Positions 1 to 9,352 of a stretch of DNA of 33,451 bases are shown here, in pieces (position 1 is the first letter of the stretch; each line of letters starts with the position of its first letter). Position numbers and translations under genes: made by a program. Below the pieces are notes generated by a model that worked only from the letters and a program-made list of their open reading frames with translations, was not told the origin of the DNA and did no database searches. This DNA is from Anaerotalea alkaliphila (GTDB lineage Bacteria > Bacillota > Clostridia > Lachnospirales > Vallitaleaceae): positions 1 to 33,451 of the forward strand of contig NZ_JAAEEH010000030.1 of NCBI RefSeq assembly GCF_010179735.1, given 5' to 3'.

Positions 1-75
1 ACCTTTCTGATAGCGGCCACCTCGATGTATTGTATTTTGTCGCATGAGGTTCATTGTACACCATGACCGGAAGTG

Positions 76-115
76 GGACATAATCATTTGCGTTACAATA
101 GGACATTATCATATG
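76..115. repeat. Two-copy direct repeat GGACATwATCATwTG
   Basis: Two 15-bp copies (76-90 and 101-115) match at 13 of 15 positions and are spaced 25 bp start to start. The surrounding 1-150 is AT-rich and has no convincing complete gene. Repeated short motifs near an edge resemble the multiple terminal transposase-binding repeats of IS21-like elements, with the element lying to the left of the window. That reading is an inference; a regulator-binding site for the downstream pyr promoter is the alternative. Confidence 0.45.
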
Positions 116-152
116 TGAATCAGACCTTTAAAAAAAAGGATGAAATCAAGGA

Positions 153-181
153 TTGACATTTATATAGGCCTATGATAAACT
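153..181 (+). promoter_or_regulatory. Promoter of the pyrimidine operon
   Basis: A perfect TTGACA (153-158) is followed after 17 bp by TAAACT (176-181, 4/6 to TATAAT). The spacer contains the 10-bp perfect palindrome ATAGGCCTAT (164-173), a possible operator. Transcription would start near 187 and give a leader of about 190 nt before pyrC. No PyrR-type binding loop was recognised. Confidence 0.65.
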
Positions 182-234
182 TGTTGAAGTTTAAGCGGAA
201 ACAGGATGGAACCCGAGAAGTACGGAGGAAGCAG

Positions 235-309
235 ATGCTGATCATAAGCCGGTTTTATACCTATGCGACGCATGGGGAGAGTACGGAGCAAATGAATTTG
301 GAGCAATAG
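235..309 (+). CDS. Putative 24-aa leader peptide upstream of pyrC
   Basis: An ATG at 235 sits 6 nt behind a full GGAGG (224-228) and opens a 24-codon frame ending at TAG 307-309. The peptide begins MLIISRFYTYATHG and is not recognisable as a known protein. It has no run of a single regulatory amino acid. What makes it notable is its position: it lies between the operon promoter and pyrC, and its last codons and stop fall inside the 5' arm of the terminator hairpin at 302-356. This is the arrangement of the E. coli pyrBI leader, where a ribosome translating close behind a UTP-starved polymerase prevents the terminator from forming. A small hairpin (260-275, ATGC/GCAT core with GAC loop) just after a T-rich stretch (253-258) could act as a pause site. 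Translation of the peptide is inferred, not proven. Confidence 0.55.
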   Translation: MLIISRFYTYATHGESTEQMNLEQ

Positions 310-356
310 ACGGATGGATTAAGAACGTTCTTAATACATTTGTTTATTGCTTTTTT
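302..356 (+). terminator. Attenuator: long hairpin with T-run before pyrC
   Basis: Bases 302-316 pair with 337-351 (15 bp including three G-T pairs), then after a single G/A mismatch (317/336) bases 318-324 pair with 329-335, closing on the loop ACGT. The inner part is the 18-bp palindrome 318-335. The stem is followed immediately by TTTTTT (351-356), so this is a complete intrinsic terminator lying downstream of the operon promoter and 20 nt ahead of the pyrC start. The leader ORF stop (307-309) lies in the 5' arm, so a ribosome finishing the leader would mask the stem and allow read-through. The regulatory model is inference; the stem and T-run are seen directly. Confidence 0.75.
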
Positions 357-376
357 AATGGAATGGAGGTTTCTGG

Positions 377-1663
377 ATGAAGATACGGATAGCGAACGGA
401 CGCGTGCTGGACCCGGCCAACAACAGGGACGAGGTCGGGGACGTGTACGTCCTGGAAGGGACCATCGTGGACAGGGAGGCCTGGGAACAGGCGGACGGCC
501 AGGAGGAAGTGCTGGAAGCCGGCGGATGTTGGGTGGTGCCGGGCCTGATCGACCTGCATGCGCACCTGCGGGAGCCGGGATACGAATACAAGGAAACCAT
601 AGCCACAGGCACCAGAAGCGCAGCCAAAGGAGGCTTTTCCACCGTATGCCCCATGCCCAACACCAAGCCGGCAACGGACTCCAAAGGGATGGTGGAGCTG
701 GTGCTGGAGAAGGCCAGGACGGAAGGAGTGGTCCATGTGCTCCCCGTGGGGGCGGTGACCCTTGGACAGGAAGGGAAGGCGCTGGCGGACTTCGCAGCCA
801 TGAAAGAGGCGGGCATCTGCGGCCTCAGCGAAGACGGACGCTCGGTCCTGGACGCAAGGCTGATGCGCCAGGCGCTTGCGGCTGCCCGGGAACTGGACAT
901 CCCCATGCTTTCCCATTGCGAGGACGAATCCCTGGCCAGGGGGGGATGCATGAACGAGGGGGTCGTCTCCAGCCGCTTGGGATTCCAAGGAATCCCCGGG
1001 GAGGCGGAAGACATCATTGCGGCCAGGGACATCATCCTGGCCCACAAGGCCGGCGCCAGGCTGCATCTGTGCCATGTGAGCACAAAGGAGAGCGTGGCCA
1101 TCATCCGGGAAGCCAAGAGGATGGGCGTGCAGGTGACGGCGGAAGTCTGCCCACACCACTTCACCCTAACGGAGGAAGCGGTGGACGGCGTGGACGCCAA
1201 CACCAAGATGAATCCGCCCTTGCGGACCAAGGCGGACGTGGACGCCCTGCTGGAAGGCCTGTCCGATGGAACCATCGACGCCATCGCCACGGACCATGCG
1301 CCCCACAGCGAAGAGGAAAAGGCCTGCGGTTACGCCAAGGCGGCCAACGGGATTGTGGGATTCGAAACAGCCGTCCCTCTGGTGGTGACGGAACTGGTGG
1401 AGAAGGGGATCCTGGATGCGGCCGGCCTGGTGCGGGCCATGAGCCTGCGCCCTGCCAGGATTCTGGGCAGCGACAAGGGGACCTTGGGTGTCGGCAGGAT
1501 GGCCGACATCACCATCATCGACCCCCAGGCGGAATATGCGATCGATGCGGAAAGCTTCGCGAGCAAGGGAAGGAACACCCCCTTCAACGGAAGAAGGGTG
1601 CGCGGCAAGGTCATGGCCACCCTGGTGGCGGGGAAGACCGTCTACAGGGACGCCGAGCTATAA
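377..1663 (+). CDS. pyrC: Dihydroorotase (type I)
   Basis: Catalyses reversible cyclisation of N-carbamoyl-L-aspartate to dihydroorotate, the third step of UMP synthesis, in the cytosol. The 428-aa product has the usual length. Metal-binding HAH lies at residues 61-63 within LIDLHAHLREPG; the LSEDG motif with D153, the histidine in LSHCED (H180), a further LHLCH histidine and the TDHAPH motif complete the binuclear amidohydrolase site of the type I family. The ATG at 377 has GGAGG (365-369) 7 nt upstream. It is the first gene of the pyr operon and stands directly behind the leader/attenuator. pyrF follows after 25 nt. pyrB, whose product feeds this enzyme, is not in the window. Confidence 0.95.
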   Translation: MKIRIANGRVLDPANNRDEVGDVYVLEGTIVDREAWEQADGQEEVLEAGGCWVVPGLIDLHAHLREPGYEYKETIATGTRSAAKGGFSTVCPMPNTKPATDSKGMVELVLEKARTEGVVHVLPVGAVTLGQEGKALADFAAMKEAGICGLSEDGRSVLDARLMRQALAAARELDIPMLSHCEDESLARGGCMNEGVVSSRLGFQGIPGEAEDIIAARDIILAHKAGARLHLCHVSTKESVAIIREAKRMGVQVTAEVCPHHFTLTEEAVDGVDANTKMNPPLRTKADVDALLEGLSDGTIDAIATDHAPHSEEEKACGYAKAANGIVGFETAVPLVVTELVEKGILDAAGLVRAMSLRPARILGSDKGTLGVGRMADITIIDPQAEYAIDAESFASKGRNTPFNGRRVRGKVMATLVAGKTVYRDAEL

Positions 1664-1688
1664 ACCAAGCACAACCCAGGAGGTTAAG

Positions 1689-2618
1689 ATGAGAATCATA
1701 GACGAGCTGATCGGAAAAATAAAGGAAACAGGAAACCCTACGGTCGTTGGACTGGACCCCCGTCTGGACTACATTCCAGCCTTCCTCCGGGAAGCGTCCT
1801 ACGACAGGTTCGGGAAGACACTGGAGGGGGCGGCGCAAAGCTTCCTTGACTTCAACAAGGCCATCATCGACGAAATCCACGACCTGGTGCCTGCGGTGAA
1901 GCCCCAGGTCGCCATGTACGAACAATACGGAGCCGAAGGCATCCGGGCCTACATCGACACCATCCGCTATGCGAAATCAAAGGGTCTGGTGGTCATCGGG
2001 GACATCAAGCGGAGCGACATCGCCTCCACCGCGGAGGCCTATTCCGACGGGCACATCGGCCAGGTGGACGTGGACGGCCAGGCCCATACGGTATACCGGG
2101 AGGACTTCATCACCCTCAACCCCTACCTGGGGGTGGATTCCATAGAGCCCTACCTGGGGAACTGCGACCGGTTCGGAAAGGGCCTGTTCATCCTGGTAAA
2201 GACCTCCAACCCCAACAGCGGGGAATTCCAGGACCTTCTGGTGGACGGCAGGCCGCTGTACGAGATCGTGGGAGCCAAAGTGGAGGCCTGGGGGGAGAAG
2301 CTCCTGGGGGCGAACGGCTACAGCAGCGTGGGCGCCGTGGTGGGCGCCACCCACAGCCAGCAGGGGATCGAGCTTCGGAAACTCATGCCCAGGACCTATT
2401 TCCTGGTGCCCGGATACGGCGCCCAAGGTGCGACCGCAGAAGACCTGGCGGGATGCTTCAACAAGGACGGACTGGGAGCCATCGTGAACTCCTCCCGGGG
2501 AATCATCGCCGCCTACACGAAGAAGGAATACAAGGCGGACTTCTCCGAGAAGGATTTCGCCAAGGCAGCCAGACAAGCGGTCATTCACATGCGGGACGAC
2601 CTGAACAGGGTCCTGTAG
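1689..2618 (+). CDS. pyrF: Orotidine 5'-phosphate decarboxylase, type 2
   Basis: Decarboxylates OMP to UMP, the last step of the pathway. The 309-aa length and the motifs VVGLDPR (19-25), FNKAIID (55-61) and GDIKRSDIAST (104-114, with the catalytic D105/K107 pair) mark the longer type 2 family rather than the ~230-aa type 1 enzyme. The frame is open further upstream, but the ATG at 1689 with AGGAGG (1678-1683) is the correct start, because residues upstream of it are the out-of-frame end of pyrC. carA starts 20 nt downstream. Confidence 0.94.
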   Translation: MRIIDELIGKIKETGNPTVVGLDPRLDYIPAFLREASYDRFGKTLEGAAQSFLDFNKAIIDEIHDLVPAVKPQVAMYEQYGAEGIRAYIDTIRYAKSKGLVVIGDIKRSDIASTAEAYSDGHIGQVDVDGQAHTVYREDFITLNPYLGVDSIEPYLGNCDRFGKGLFILVKTSNPNSGEFQDLLVDGRPLYEIVGAKVEAWGEKLLGANGYSSVGAVVGATHSQQGIELRKLMPRTYFLVPGYGAQGATAEDLAGCFNKDGLGAIVNSSRGIIAAYTKKEYKADFSEKDFAKAARQAVIHMRDDLNRVL

Positions 2619-2638
2619 ACAAGGGAGGAAGAAGCAGC

Positions 2639-3718
2639 GTGAAAATCAAGGCACAACTGATTTTGGAGAACGGCACCATTTTTGAAGGAAAAGCATTTGG
2701 CCATGTGAAGGAAACCGTCGGGGAAGTGGTTTTCAACACCGGCATGACAGGATATCAGGAGATCCTCACGGACCCCTCCTATTACGGACAGATTGTCACC
2801 ATGACCTACCCGCTGGTGGGCAACTACGGCATCAACCTGGACGACATCGAATCCGACAGCGTGAAGGTGAAGGGATTCATCGTCCGGGAAAACTGCGACC
2901 AGCCCAACAACTGGCGCTGCGAATTCGAGCTGGACGAATATCTGAAGCGGAACAAGGTCATCGGCCTGGAAGGCATCGACACCCGGGCTCTGACCAAAAT
3001 CATCCGCAACCACGGAACCATGCGTGGGATCATCACCGTGCGGGAACTGACGGATTCCCTGGTGAAGACCAAGCTGGAGGCGTACAGCAACACCAATGCG
3101 GTGCGGGAGGTCACGCCTGCGGCCAAGAAGGAAATCGCCGGCGAAGGCATCCATATCGCCATGATGGACTTCGGCATGAAGAACAACATCGTACGCTCCT
3201 TCCAGAACAGGGGATGTAGGATGACGGTCTTCCCGGCAGGAACCAAGGCGGCGGAGATCCTGGACGCGGATCCGGACGGCGTATTCCTCTCCAACGGCCC
3301 CGGAGACCCCAAAGACCTGATGGATGTGGTGGAGGAAATCAAGGCGATGGTGGGCAAGAAGCCCATCACCGGCATCTGTCTGGGACACCAGCTCCTTGCC
3401 CTGGCCCTGGGCGGAGACACGGAAAAGCTGAAGTTCGGGCACCGGGGAGCCAACCATCCGGTCAAGGACCTGCACACGGGCCGGGTCATGATCACTTCCC
3501 AGAACCACGGATACGTGGTGAAGCAGGAAGGGCTGCCGGAAGGGGTGGAAATCACCCATCTGAACCTGAACGACCAGACAGTGGAAGGCTTGCGCCATGG
3601 GGAATACGGCATCTACAGCATCCAGTTCCATCCGGAAGCCTGTCCGGGACCCCATGACACGGACCCCATTTTCGACGAATTCATTGAAGTCATCCGGAAC
3701 TTCGGATTGAAAGGATAG
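2639..3718 (+). CDS. carA: Carbamoyl-phosphate synthase small subunit (glutaminase)
   Basis: Hydrolyses glutamine and channels ammonia to CarB for carbamoyl phosphate. The start is GTG at 2639, preceded by GGGAGGA (2623-2629); the product [12 protein letters not shown]... is 359 aa, normal for CarA. The N-terminal small-subunit domain contains [16 protein letters not shown]. The C-terminal class I glutamine amidotransferase domain has the nucleophile C247 in GICLGHQ and the His/Glu pair in [13 protein letters not shown]. No truncation is seen. It lies 8 nt ahead of carB. As no arginine genes are nearby, this synthase probably serves pyrimidine synthesis at least. Confidence 0.95.
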   Translation: MKIKAQLILENGTIFEGKAFGHVKETVGEVVFNTGMTGYQEILTDPSYYGQIVTMTYPLVGNYGINLDDIESDSVKVKGFIVRENCDQPNNWRCEFELDEYLKRNKVIGLEGIDTRALTKIIRNHGTMRGIITVRELTDSLVKTKLEAYSNTNAVREVTPAAKKEIAGEGIHIAMMDFGMKNNIVRSFQNRGCRMTVFPAGTKAAEILDADPDGVFLSNGPGDPKDLMDVVEEIKAMVGKKPITGICLGHQLLALALGGDTEKLKFGHRGANHPVKDLHTGRVMITSQNHGYVVKQEGLPEGVEITHLNLNDQTVEGLRHGEYGIYSIQFHPEACPGPHDTDPIFDEFIEVIRNFGLKG

Positions 3719-3726
3719 GTGGAAAG

Positions 3727-6700
3727 ATGCCAAAAGATACAAGCATAAAAAAGGTACTGGTCATCGGCTCCGGCCCCATCGTCATCGGCCAAGCGGCGGA
3801 ATTCGACTATTCCGGGACACAGGCTTGCCAGGCGCTTCGGGAAGAAGGCGTAGAGACCGTACTTGTGAACAGCAATCCGGCCACCATCATGACCGACAAG
3901 GAAGTTGCGGACCATGTGTACATCGAACCGCTGACCGCCGCCTTTCTGGAAAAGGTCATCGCCAAAGAGCGTCCGGACAGCGTCATCGCCGGCATGGGCG
4001 GCCAGACAGGCCTGAACCTTGCAGTGGAACTCCATGACAGCGGCATCCTGGAAAAATACGGGGTCCGGGTGATCGGCACCCAGATCGAGGCCATCAAGGA
4101 AGGGGAAGACAGGGAAGACTTCAAGAACCTGATGCTCCGGATCGGCCAACCGGTCATCGAAAGCAAGATCGTCACGGACATGGACGAAGGGGTGGAATTC
4201 GCAGCCCAGATCGGCTATCCTGTGGTGGTCCGCCCCGCCTACACCCTGGGAGGGTCCGGCGGCGGCATCGCGGAAGACAAGGAGGAGCTGAAACAGATCC
4301 TGGCCCAAGGGCTCCAGCTCAGCCGGGTAGGACAGGTGCTTCTGGAGAAATCCATCAAGGGATGGAAGGAAATCGAGTATGAGGTCATGCGGGACAGCGC
4401 CGGGAATTCCATCACCGTCTGCAACATGGAGAACATCGATCCGGTAGGGGTCCATACAGGCGACAGCATCGTGGTGGCCCCGTCCCAGACCCTTTCCGAT
4501 GTGGAATACCAGATGTTGCGCAAGGCCTCCCTGGACATCATCAACGCCATCGGCATCGTGGGCGGCTGCAACGTGCAGCTGGCCCTGAATCCCGACAACT
4601 ACGAATACGCCATCATCGAAATCAACCCCCGGGTAAGCCGGTCCTCCGCCTTGGCCTCCAAGGCCACAGGCTACCCCATCGCCAAGGTGGGGGCGAAGCT
4701 GGCCCTGGGATACCGGCTGGACGAGATCCAGAACGCGGTGACCAAGAAGACCCAGGCCTGCTTCGAACCGACCCTGGACTATTGCGTCGTCAAAATCCCC
4801 AAATGGCCTTTCGACAAGTTCAGAAGGGCAAAGAAGACCCTGGGGACCAAAATGATGGCCACCGGCGAGGTCATGGCCATCGGAAACACCTTCGAGGCCG
4901 CGCTGCTCAAGGCTGTCCGTTCCCTGGAAATCGGCCAGTACAGCCTCCAGCACAAGAAGGCCGCCACCCGGGACATGGACGAGCTGAAGAAGCGGGTGCA
5001 GGTGCCCGACGACGAGCGGCTGTTCGACTTGGCGGAGCTCCTGCGCCGGGGATACAGGATCGACAAGATCTGCAGGATCACGGGCATGGACCCCTTTTTC
5101 GTGAACAAGATCAACAGGATCGTGGAAGAGGAGGAAAGGCTTAGGAGCGCCAAGCTGGAGGATATCGACATAGAGTGGATGCGTTCCCTGAAGAAGAAGG
5201 GATTCTCCGACAAGGCCATCGCGGACTTCGTGGGATGCAAGCCTGTGGAAGTCTACAACCTCCGCAAGGCCTACAAGGTCAGCGCCGTCTTCAAGATGGT
5301 GGACACCTGCGGAGGGGAATTCGAGGCCGTCTCCCCCTACTACTACTCCACCTACGACGAGTACGACGAAGTGGAGGTTTCCGACAGGAGGAAGGTGCTG
5401 GTCATCGGTTCAGGCCCCATCCGGATCGGACAGGGAATCGAATTCGACTACTGTTCCGTACACGGAATCCTGGCCCTGAAGAAACAGGGCATCGAGACCA
5501 TCATCGCCAACAACAATCCGGAAACCGTCAGCACGGACTTCGACACGGCGGACAAGCTGTATTTCGAGCCCCTGACGGAAGAGGACGTGCTCAACATCAT
5601 CGAGAAGGAAAAGCCGGAAGGGGTCATCCTGCAGTTCGGGGGGCAGACCGCCATCAAGCTGGCCGGATTCCTGGACGAGATGCAGGTGCCGATCCTGGGC
5701 ACCAAGCCCCGGCAGATCGACGAAGCGGAGGACAGGGAAAAGTTCGACGCCCTCATGGAAGAGCTGGACATCGCCCGTCCAAAGGGGAAAGCGGTCTGGA
5801 ACATGGAAGAAGGCTTGAAGGAAGCGGAAGCCTTGGGATACCCTGTCCTGGTCCGTCCCTCCTACGTGCTGGGAGGCCAGGGTATGGAAATCACCTACAA
5901 CGAGGCGGAATTGGAGCGATACCTCTCCCAGGCCTTCGAAAGGGACAAGAAGAATCCCGTGCTCATCGACCGGTACCTGATCGGCAGGGAAATAGAGGTG
6001 GATGCCATCTGCGACGGGGAAGACATCCTGATTCCGGGCATCATGGAACATCTGGAGAGGGCCGGTGTCCACTCCGGAGACAGCATCTCCATCTATCCGC
6101 CCCAGAACATTTCGGACCAGATCAAGGACAAGATCCTGGAGTACACGGAAAAGATCGCCATCGCCTTGAAGGTCTCCGGCATGATCAACATCCAGTACAT
6201 CGAATACAAGGGGGAGCTCTTCATCATCGAGGTGAACCCCCGGTCCTCCCGTACGGTCCCCTACATCAGCAAAGTCACCGGCGTGCCCGTGATCGAGCTG
6301 GCCACCCGGGTCATGCTGGGAGAGAAGCTGTCGGAAATGGGCTACGGGACGGGCGTCTACAGGGATGCGGAAAAGGTCGCCATCAAGGTTCCCGTGTTCT
6401 CCACCCAGAAGCTGCCGGACGTGGAAGTCAGCTTGGGACCTGAAATGCGCTCCACCGGAGAAGTCCTGGGCGTGGGCAAGACCTTCGAGGAGGCCCTCTA
6501 CAAGGGCTTCCTGGGAGCGGGGATGCAGATCCCAGGCACCAAGGGAACCATCCTGGCCACCATCAAGCCCTACGACCAGGAGGAGTTCGTTCCCATCGCC
6601 AAACGGTTCACGGAGCTGGGCTACCGCTTCGTGGCCACCGAAGGAACCGCCCGTGTGCTTAGGGACAACGGAATAGCGGTGGACACGGTGAAGAAGATCA

Positions 6701-6942
6701 GCGAAGGGGTACCGAACATCCTGGACCTGATCCGCAGCGGCCTGATCACCATGGTGGTGAACACCCCCACCAAAGCCAACGATTCCACAAGGGACGGGTT
6801 CGGCATCCGCAGGGCGGCCATCGAGGCCAGCGTGCTGGTGCTGACCTCGCTGGACACGGTCAAGGGCATCCTGGACATCGTGGAGGCGGACATGAAGGAA
6901 GAGGAAATCGCCATCTACGATATGGGAATGCGGCAGGAATAA
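3727..6942 (+). CDS. carB: Carbamoyl-phosphate synthase large subunit
   Basis: Makes carbamoyl phosphate from bicarbonate, ammonia delivered by CarA, and two ATP. At 1071 aa it is full length and shows the internal duplication typical of CarB: the two halves begin with [23 protein letters not shown] (about residue 8) and [21 protein letters not shown] (about residue 555). Each half carries an ATP-grasp core, with [20 protein letters not shown] in the first and [20 protein letters not shown] in the second. The last ~130 residues form the MGS-like allosteric domain ([14 protein letters not shown]), which in relatives binds UMP, IMP or ornithine. It sits between carA (8 nt) and pyrK (13 nt). Long minus-strand frames here are shadows of the biased codon use. 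Confidence 0.97.
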   Translation: MPKDTSIKKVLVIGSGPIVIGQAAEFDYSGTQACQALREEGVETVLVNSNPATIMTDKEVADHVYIEPLTAAFLEKVIAKERPDSVIAGMGGQTGLNLAVELHDSGILEKYGVRVIGTQIEAIKEGEDREDFKNLMLRIGQPVIESKIVTDMDEGVEFAAQIGYPVVVRPAYTLGGSGGGIAEDKEELKQILAQGLQLSRVGQVLLEKSIKGWKEIEYEVMRDSAGNSITVCNMENIDPVGVHTGDSIVVAPSQTLSDVEYQMLRKASLDIINAIGIVGGCNVQLALNPDNYEYAIIEINPRVSRSSALASKATGYPIAKVGAKLALGYRLDEIQNAVTKKTQACFEPTLDYCVVKIPKWPFDKFRRAKKTLGTKMMATGEVMAIGNTFEAALLKAVRSLEIGQYSLQHKKAATRDMDELKKRVQVPDDERLFDLAELLRRGYRIDKICRITGMDPFFVNKINRIVEEEERLRSAKLEDIDIEWMRSLKKKGFSDKAIADFVGCKPVEVYNLRKAYKVSAVFKMVDTCGGEFEAVSPYYYSTYDEYDEVEVSDRRKVLVIGSGPIRIGQGIEFDYCSVHGILALKKQGIETIIANNNPETVSTDFDTADKLYFEPLTEEDVLNIIEKEKPEGVILQFGGQTAIKLAGFLDEMQVPILGTKPRQIDEAEDREKFDALMEELDIARPKGKAVWNMEEGLKEAEALGYPVLVRPSYVLGGQGMEITYNEAELERYLSQAFERDKKNPVLIDRYLIGREIEVDAICDGEDILIPGIMEHLERAGVHSGDSISIYPPQNISDQIKDKILEYTEKIAIALKVSGMINIQYIEYKGELFIIEVNPRSSRTVPYISKVTGVPVIELATRVMLGEKLSEMGYGTGVYRDAEKVAIKVPVFSTQKLPDVEVSLGPEMRSTGEVLGVGKTFEEALYKGFLGAGMQIPGTKGTILATIKPYDQEEFVPIAKRFTELGYRFVATEGTARVLRDNGIAVDTVKKISEGVPNILDLIRSGLITMVVNTPTKANDSTRDGFGIRRAAIEASVLVLTSLDTVKGILDIVEADMKEEEIAIYDMGMRQE

Positions 6943-6955
6943 AAGGAGGCAAACC

Positions 6956-7732
6956 ATGTGCCATGAAAAAAACGCGCGGATCCCGTGCACGATCATGAAA
7001 CACAAGGCCTTGGCGGAAGGCGTCTACGAGCTGGTGCTGGAAGCCCCGGGCATCGTGGGGGAGGCGAAAGCCGGCCAATTCGTGAACCTGTACTGCAAAA
7101 CCGGCGGAAAACTCCTTCCAAGGCCCATCAGCATCTGCGAGACGGACAGGGAGGAGGGGCTCCTGCGCCTGGTCTATGCGGTGGTGGGCAGCGGAACCAG
7201 GGAGATTTCCGGGTATCCGGAAGGAGACCAAATCGAGGTCATGGGTCCCCTGGGGAACGGCTACACCCTGGACCAGGGAGCGCGCCATGTGCTGGTGGGA
7301 GGCGGTGTGGGCACTCCGCCTTTGGTGGAGCTGGCCAAGCGCCTCTCCGGCGAGAAGGTCATCTACCTGGGATTCAGGACCCAGCCCTATCTGGTGGAGT
7401 CCCTCCGGGAATATGGTCCGGTCCATGTGGCCACCGACGACGGCAGCCAGGGACACAAGGGAACCGTGTTGGAGCTGATGGAAGAACACCAGGTCACAGG
7501 CGGCATGCTCTATGCCTGCGGCCCTACCCCCATGCTCCGGGCGGTCCAGGCCTATGCCCTCGCAAAAGGGATCCCCTCCCAGCTCTCCCTGGAGGAGCGC
7601 ATGGGGTGCGGCTTCGGCGGCTGCGTCGGCTGTGTCTGCAAGGTGCGGGCGGAAGGCGGGGAAGGCTTCGCCTACAAGAAGGTTTGCAAAGACGGACCTG
7701 TATTCGATGGAAAGGAGGTCCTGCTGACATGA
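6956..7732 (+). CDS. pyrK: Dihydroorotate dehydrogenase B, electron-transfer subunit
   Basis: FAD/2Fe-2S subunit that passes electrons from PyrD to NAD+. The 258-aa protein has the flavin-binding RPIS motif (56-59), a nucleotide-binding VGGGVGTPPL stretch (about 114-123), the ACGPTPML signature (about 187-194) and a C-terminal iron-sulfur cluster site with C218, C223, C226 and C244 in C-x4-C-x2-C-x17-C order. AAGGAGG (6943-6949) is 6 nt from the ATG. Its stop overlaps the pyrD start (ATGA at 7729-7732), which fits the heterotetramer formed by the two proteins. Confidence 0.94.
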   Translation: MCHEKNARIPCTIMKHKALAEGVYELVLEAPGIVGEAKAGQFVNLYCKTGGKLLPRPISICETDREEGLLRLVYAVVGSGTREISGYPEGDQIEVMGPLGNGYTLDQGARHVLVGGGVGTPPLVELAKRLSGEKVIYLGFRTQPYLVESLREYGPVHVATDDGSQGHKGTVLELMEEHQVTGGMLYACGPTPMLRAVQAYALAKGIPSQLSLEERMGCGFGGCVGCVCKVRAEGGEGFAYKKVCKDGPVFDGKEVLLT

Positions 7733-8631
7733 GGATGGAAGTGGAAATCGCCGGCGTGCGATTGAAAAACCCGGTAACCACCGCCTCGGGCACCTTCGGT
7801 TCCGGGAGGGAATACGAGCCCTATGTGGACATCAACCGGCTGGGGGCCGTCATCGTCAAAGGGGTCGCCAACAAGGAGTGGCTGGGGAATCCGGCACCCC
7901 GGATTGCGGAGACCTACGGGGGGATGCTGAACTCCGTGGGACTGCAGAATCCCGGTGTGGATGCCTTCATGCTGGAGGACATCCCCTTCCTGCGCAGGTT
8001 CGACACCAAAATCGTCGTGAACATCGCGGGCAGGACCGTGGAGGAATACTGCGAGGTGGTGGAGAAGCTCCGGGATGCGGATGTGGACATGCTGGAACTG
8101 AACATCTCCTGCCCCAATGTGAAGGAGGGCGGCGTGGCTTTCGGAATCGACCCGAAGATGGCGGAACTGGCCACAAGGGAAGTCAAGAAGGTCGCCAGAC
8201 AGCCCCTGGTGGTGAAGCTGAGCCCCAACGTCACGGACATCGTCGAAATCGCCAAGGCGGTGGAAAGCGGAGGGGCGGATGCCGTTTCCCTGATCAACAC
8301 CCTGATCGGCATGCGTATCGACGCCCGCAAGAGGAAGCCTGTGCTTGCAAACAAGATCGGAGGGCTTTCCGGGCCTGCGGTGAAACCCGTGGCCCTGCGG
8401 ATGGTCTACCAGGTGGCCAAGGCGGTGGACCTGCCGGTGATCGGCCTGGGGGGCATCATGACCGGAGAGGACGCCATCGAATTCATGATGGCGGGGGCCA
8501 CAGCGGTTTCCGTGGGGACCGCCAACCTCCTGGATCCGGGGGCTACCATGCGGATCCTGGACGAAATGGAAGCTTTCCTGCAGGAAAACAACATCCGGGA
8601 CATCCGGGACATCATCGGTGTCGTGGAGTGA
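7729..8631 (+). CDS. pyrD: Dihydroorotate dehydrogenase B, catalytic subunit
   Basis: Oxidises dihydroorotate to orotate with FMN. The 300-aa product matches class 1B length. The FMN-binding and active-site motifs TASGTFGSG, NISCPNVKEGG (catalytic C128), KLSPNVTDI and the C-terminal GLGGIMTGEDAIEFMMAGA are all present. The start is the ATG at 7729, coupled to the pyrK stop; a second in-frame ATG at 7735 is possible. Pairing with pyrK supports the NAD+-linked 1B type rather than fumarate-dependent 1A. Confidence 0.95.
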   Translation: MRMEVEIAGVRLKNPVTTASGTFGSGREYEPYVDINRLGAVIVKGVANKEWLGNPAPRIAETYGGMLNSVGLQNPGVDAFMLEDIPFLRRFDTKIVVNIAGRTVEEYCEVVEKLRDADVDMLELNISCPNVKEGGVAFGIDPKMAELATREVKKVARQPLVVKLSPNVTDIVEIAKAVESGGADAVSLINTLIGMRIDARKRKPVLANKIGGLSGPAVKPVALRMVYQVAKAVDLPVIGLGGIMTGEDAIEFMMAGATAVSVGTANLLDPGATMRILDEMEAFLQENNIRDIRDIIGVVE

Positions 8632-8658
8632 CCGGGCATAGATTGGGAGGGGTATCGG

Positions 8659-9336
8659 ATGGAACAGTATAAGAAAGACTTCATCGAATTCATGGTGGAC
8701 AGCAATGTCCTGACCTTTGGAGATTTTGTGACAAAAAGCGGCCGCAGGACCCCTTTCTTCGTGAACACGGGGAATTACCGCACGGGAAGGCAGCTCAGCC
8801 AGTTGGGGGAATACTACGCCAAGGCCATCAAGGAGAATTTCGGAACCTCCTTCCAGGTGCTGTTCGGCCCCGCCTACAAGGGAATCCCCCTGAGCGTGGC
8901 CACGGCCATCGCCCTGAGCGGTTCCTACGGGGCGGACGTCTCCTACTGCACGAACAGGAAAGAGGAGAAGGACCATGGGGACGTGGGGGTGCTCATGGGA
9001 GCCAAGCTCAAGGATGGGGACAAGGTGGTCATCATCGAGGATGTGACCACGGCGGGAACCTCCATCTACGAGACCATGCCGATCCTCAAGAGCGCCGCCG
9101 ACGTGCAGGTGCAGGGACTGATCATTTCCGTAGACCGGATGGAACGGGGCCAAGGGGAGAAGAGTGCGCTGAAGGAGCTGGAGGCGCATTTCGGTTTCCG
9201 GACCTGCGCCATCGTGACCATGGAAGAAGTGGTGGGCTACCTGCACAACCGGCCCATCGACGGAAAGGTCCACATCGACGACCAGATCAAGGCAAGGATC
9301 GATGAATACTACGCACAGTACGGGGCACGCGCCTAG
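8659..9336 (+). CDS. pyrE: Orotate phosphoribosyltransferase
   Basis: Transfers phosphoribose from PRPP to orotate to give OMP. The 225-aa protein has the type I phosphoribosyltransferase PRPP loop VVIIEDVTTAGTS (about 123-135), the flexible-loop region around RKEEKDHG (100-107) and the FGPAYKGIPL motif. The ATG at 8659 follows GGGAGGGG. It is the last gene of the pyr operon; a strong terminator starts 17 nt after its stop. Confidence 0.95.
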   Translation: MEQYKKDFIEFMVDSNVLTFGDFVTKSGRRTPFFVNTGNYRTGRQLSQLGEYYAKAIKENFGTSFQVLFGPAYKGIPLSVATAIALSGSYGADVSYCTNRKEEKDHGDVGVLMGAKLKDGDKVVIIEDVTTAGTSIYETMPILKSAADVQVQGLIISVDRMERGQGEKSALKELEAHFGFRTCAIVTMEEVVGYLHNRPIDGKVHIDDQIKARIDEYYAQYGARA

Positions 9337-9352
9337 GCCCCGAAGGCAATGC

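Noticed and set aside
1-66. C-terminal end of a plus-strand gene (open frame to TGA 64-66)
   Set aside because: Only 21 codons are visible and they match nothing I recognise; other frames are equally open, so no gene can be supported.
187-376. PyrR-type attenuation or a riboswitch in the pyr leader
   Set aside because: No PyrR-binding loop or known riboswitch core could be recognised; the leader ORF and terminator explain the region better.
2453-2638. Longer N-terminus for CarA
   Set aside because: It would lie inside pyrF in another frame; GTG 2639 with GGGAGGA gives the normal CarA start.
5410-7005. 531-codon open frame on the minus strand across carB
   Set aside because: It mirrors the GC-rich third-position bias of carB, has no recognisable domain, and overlaps a certain gene completely. 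The same applies to the long minus-strand frames at 3613-4953, 7672-9399, 10115-11944 and 19191-21212.
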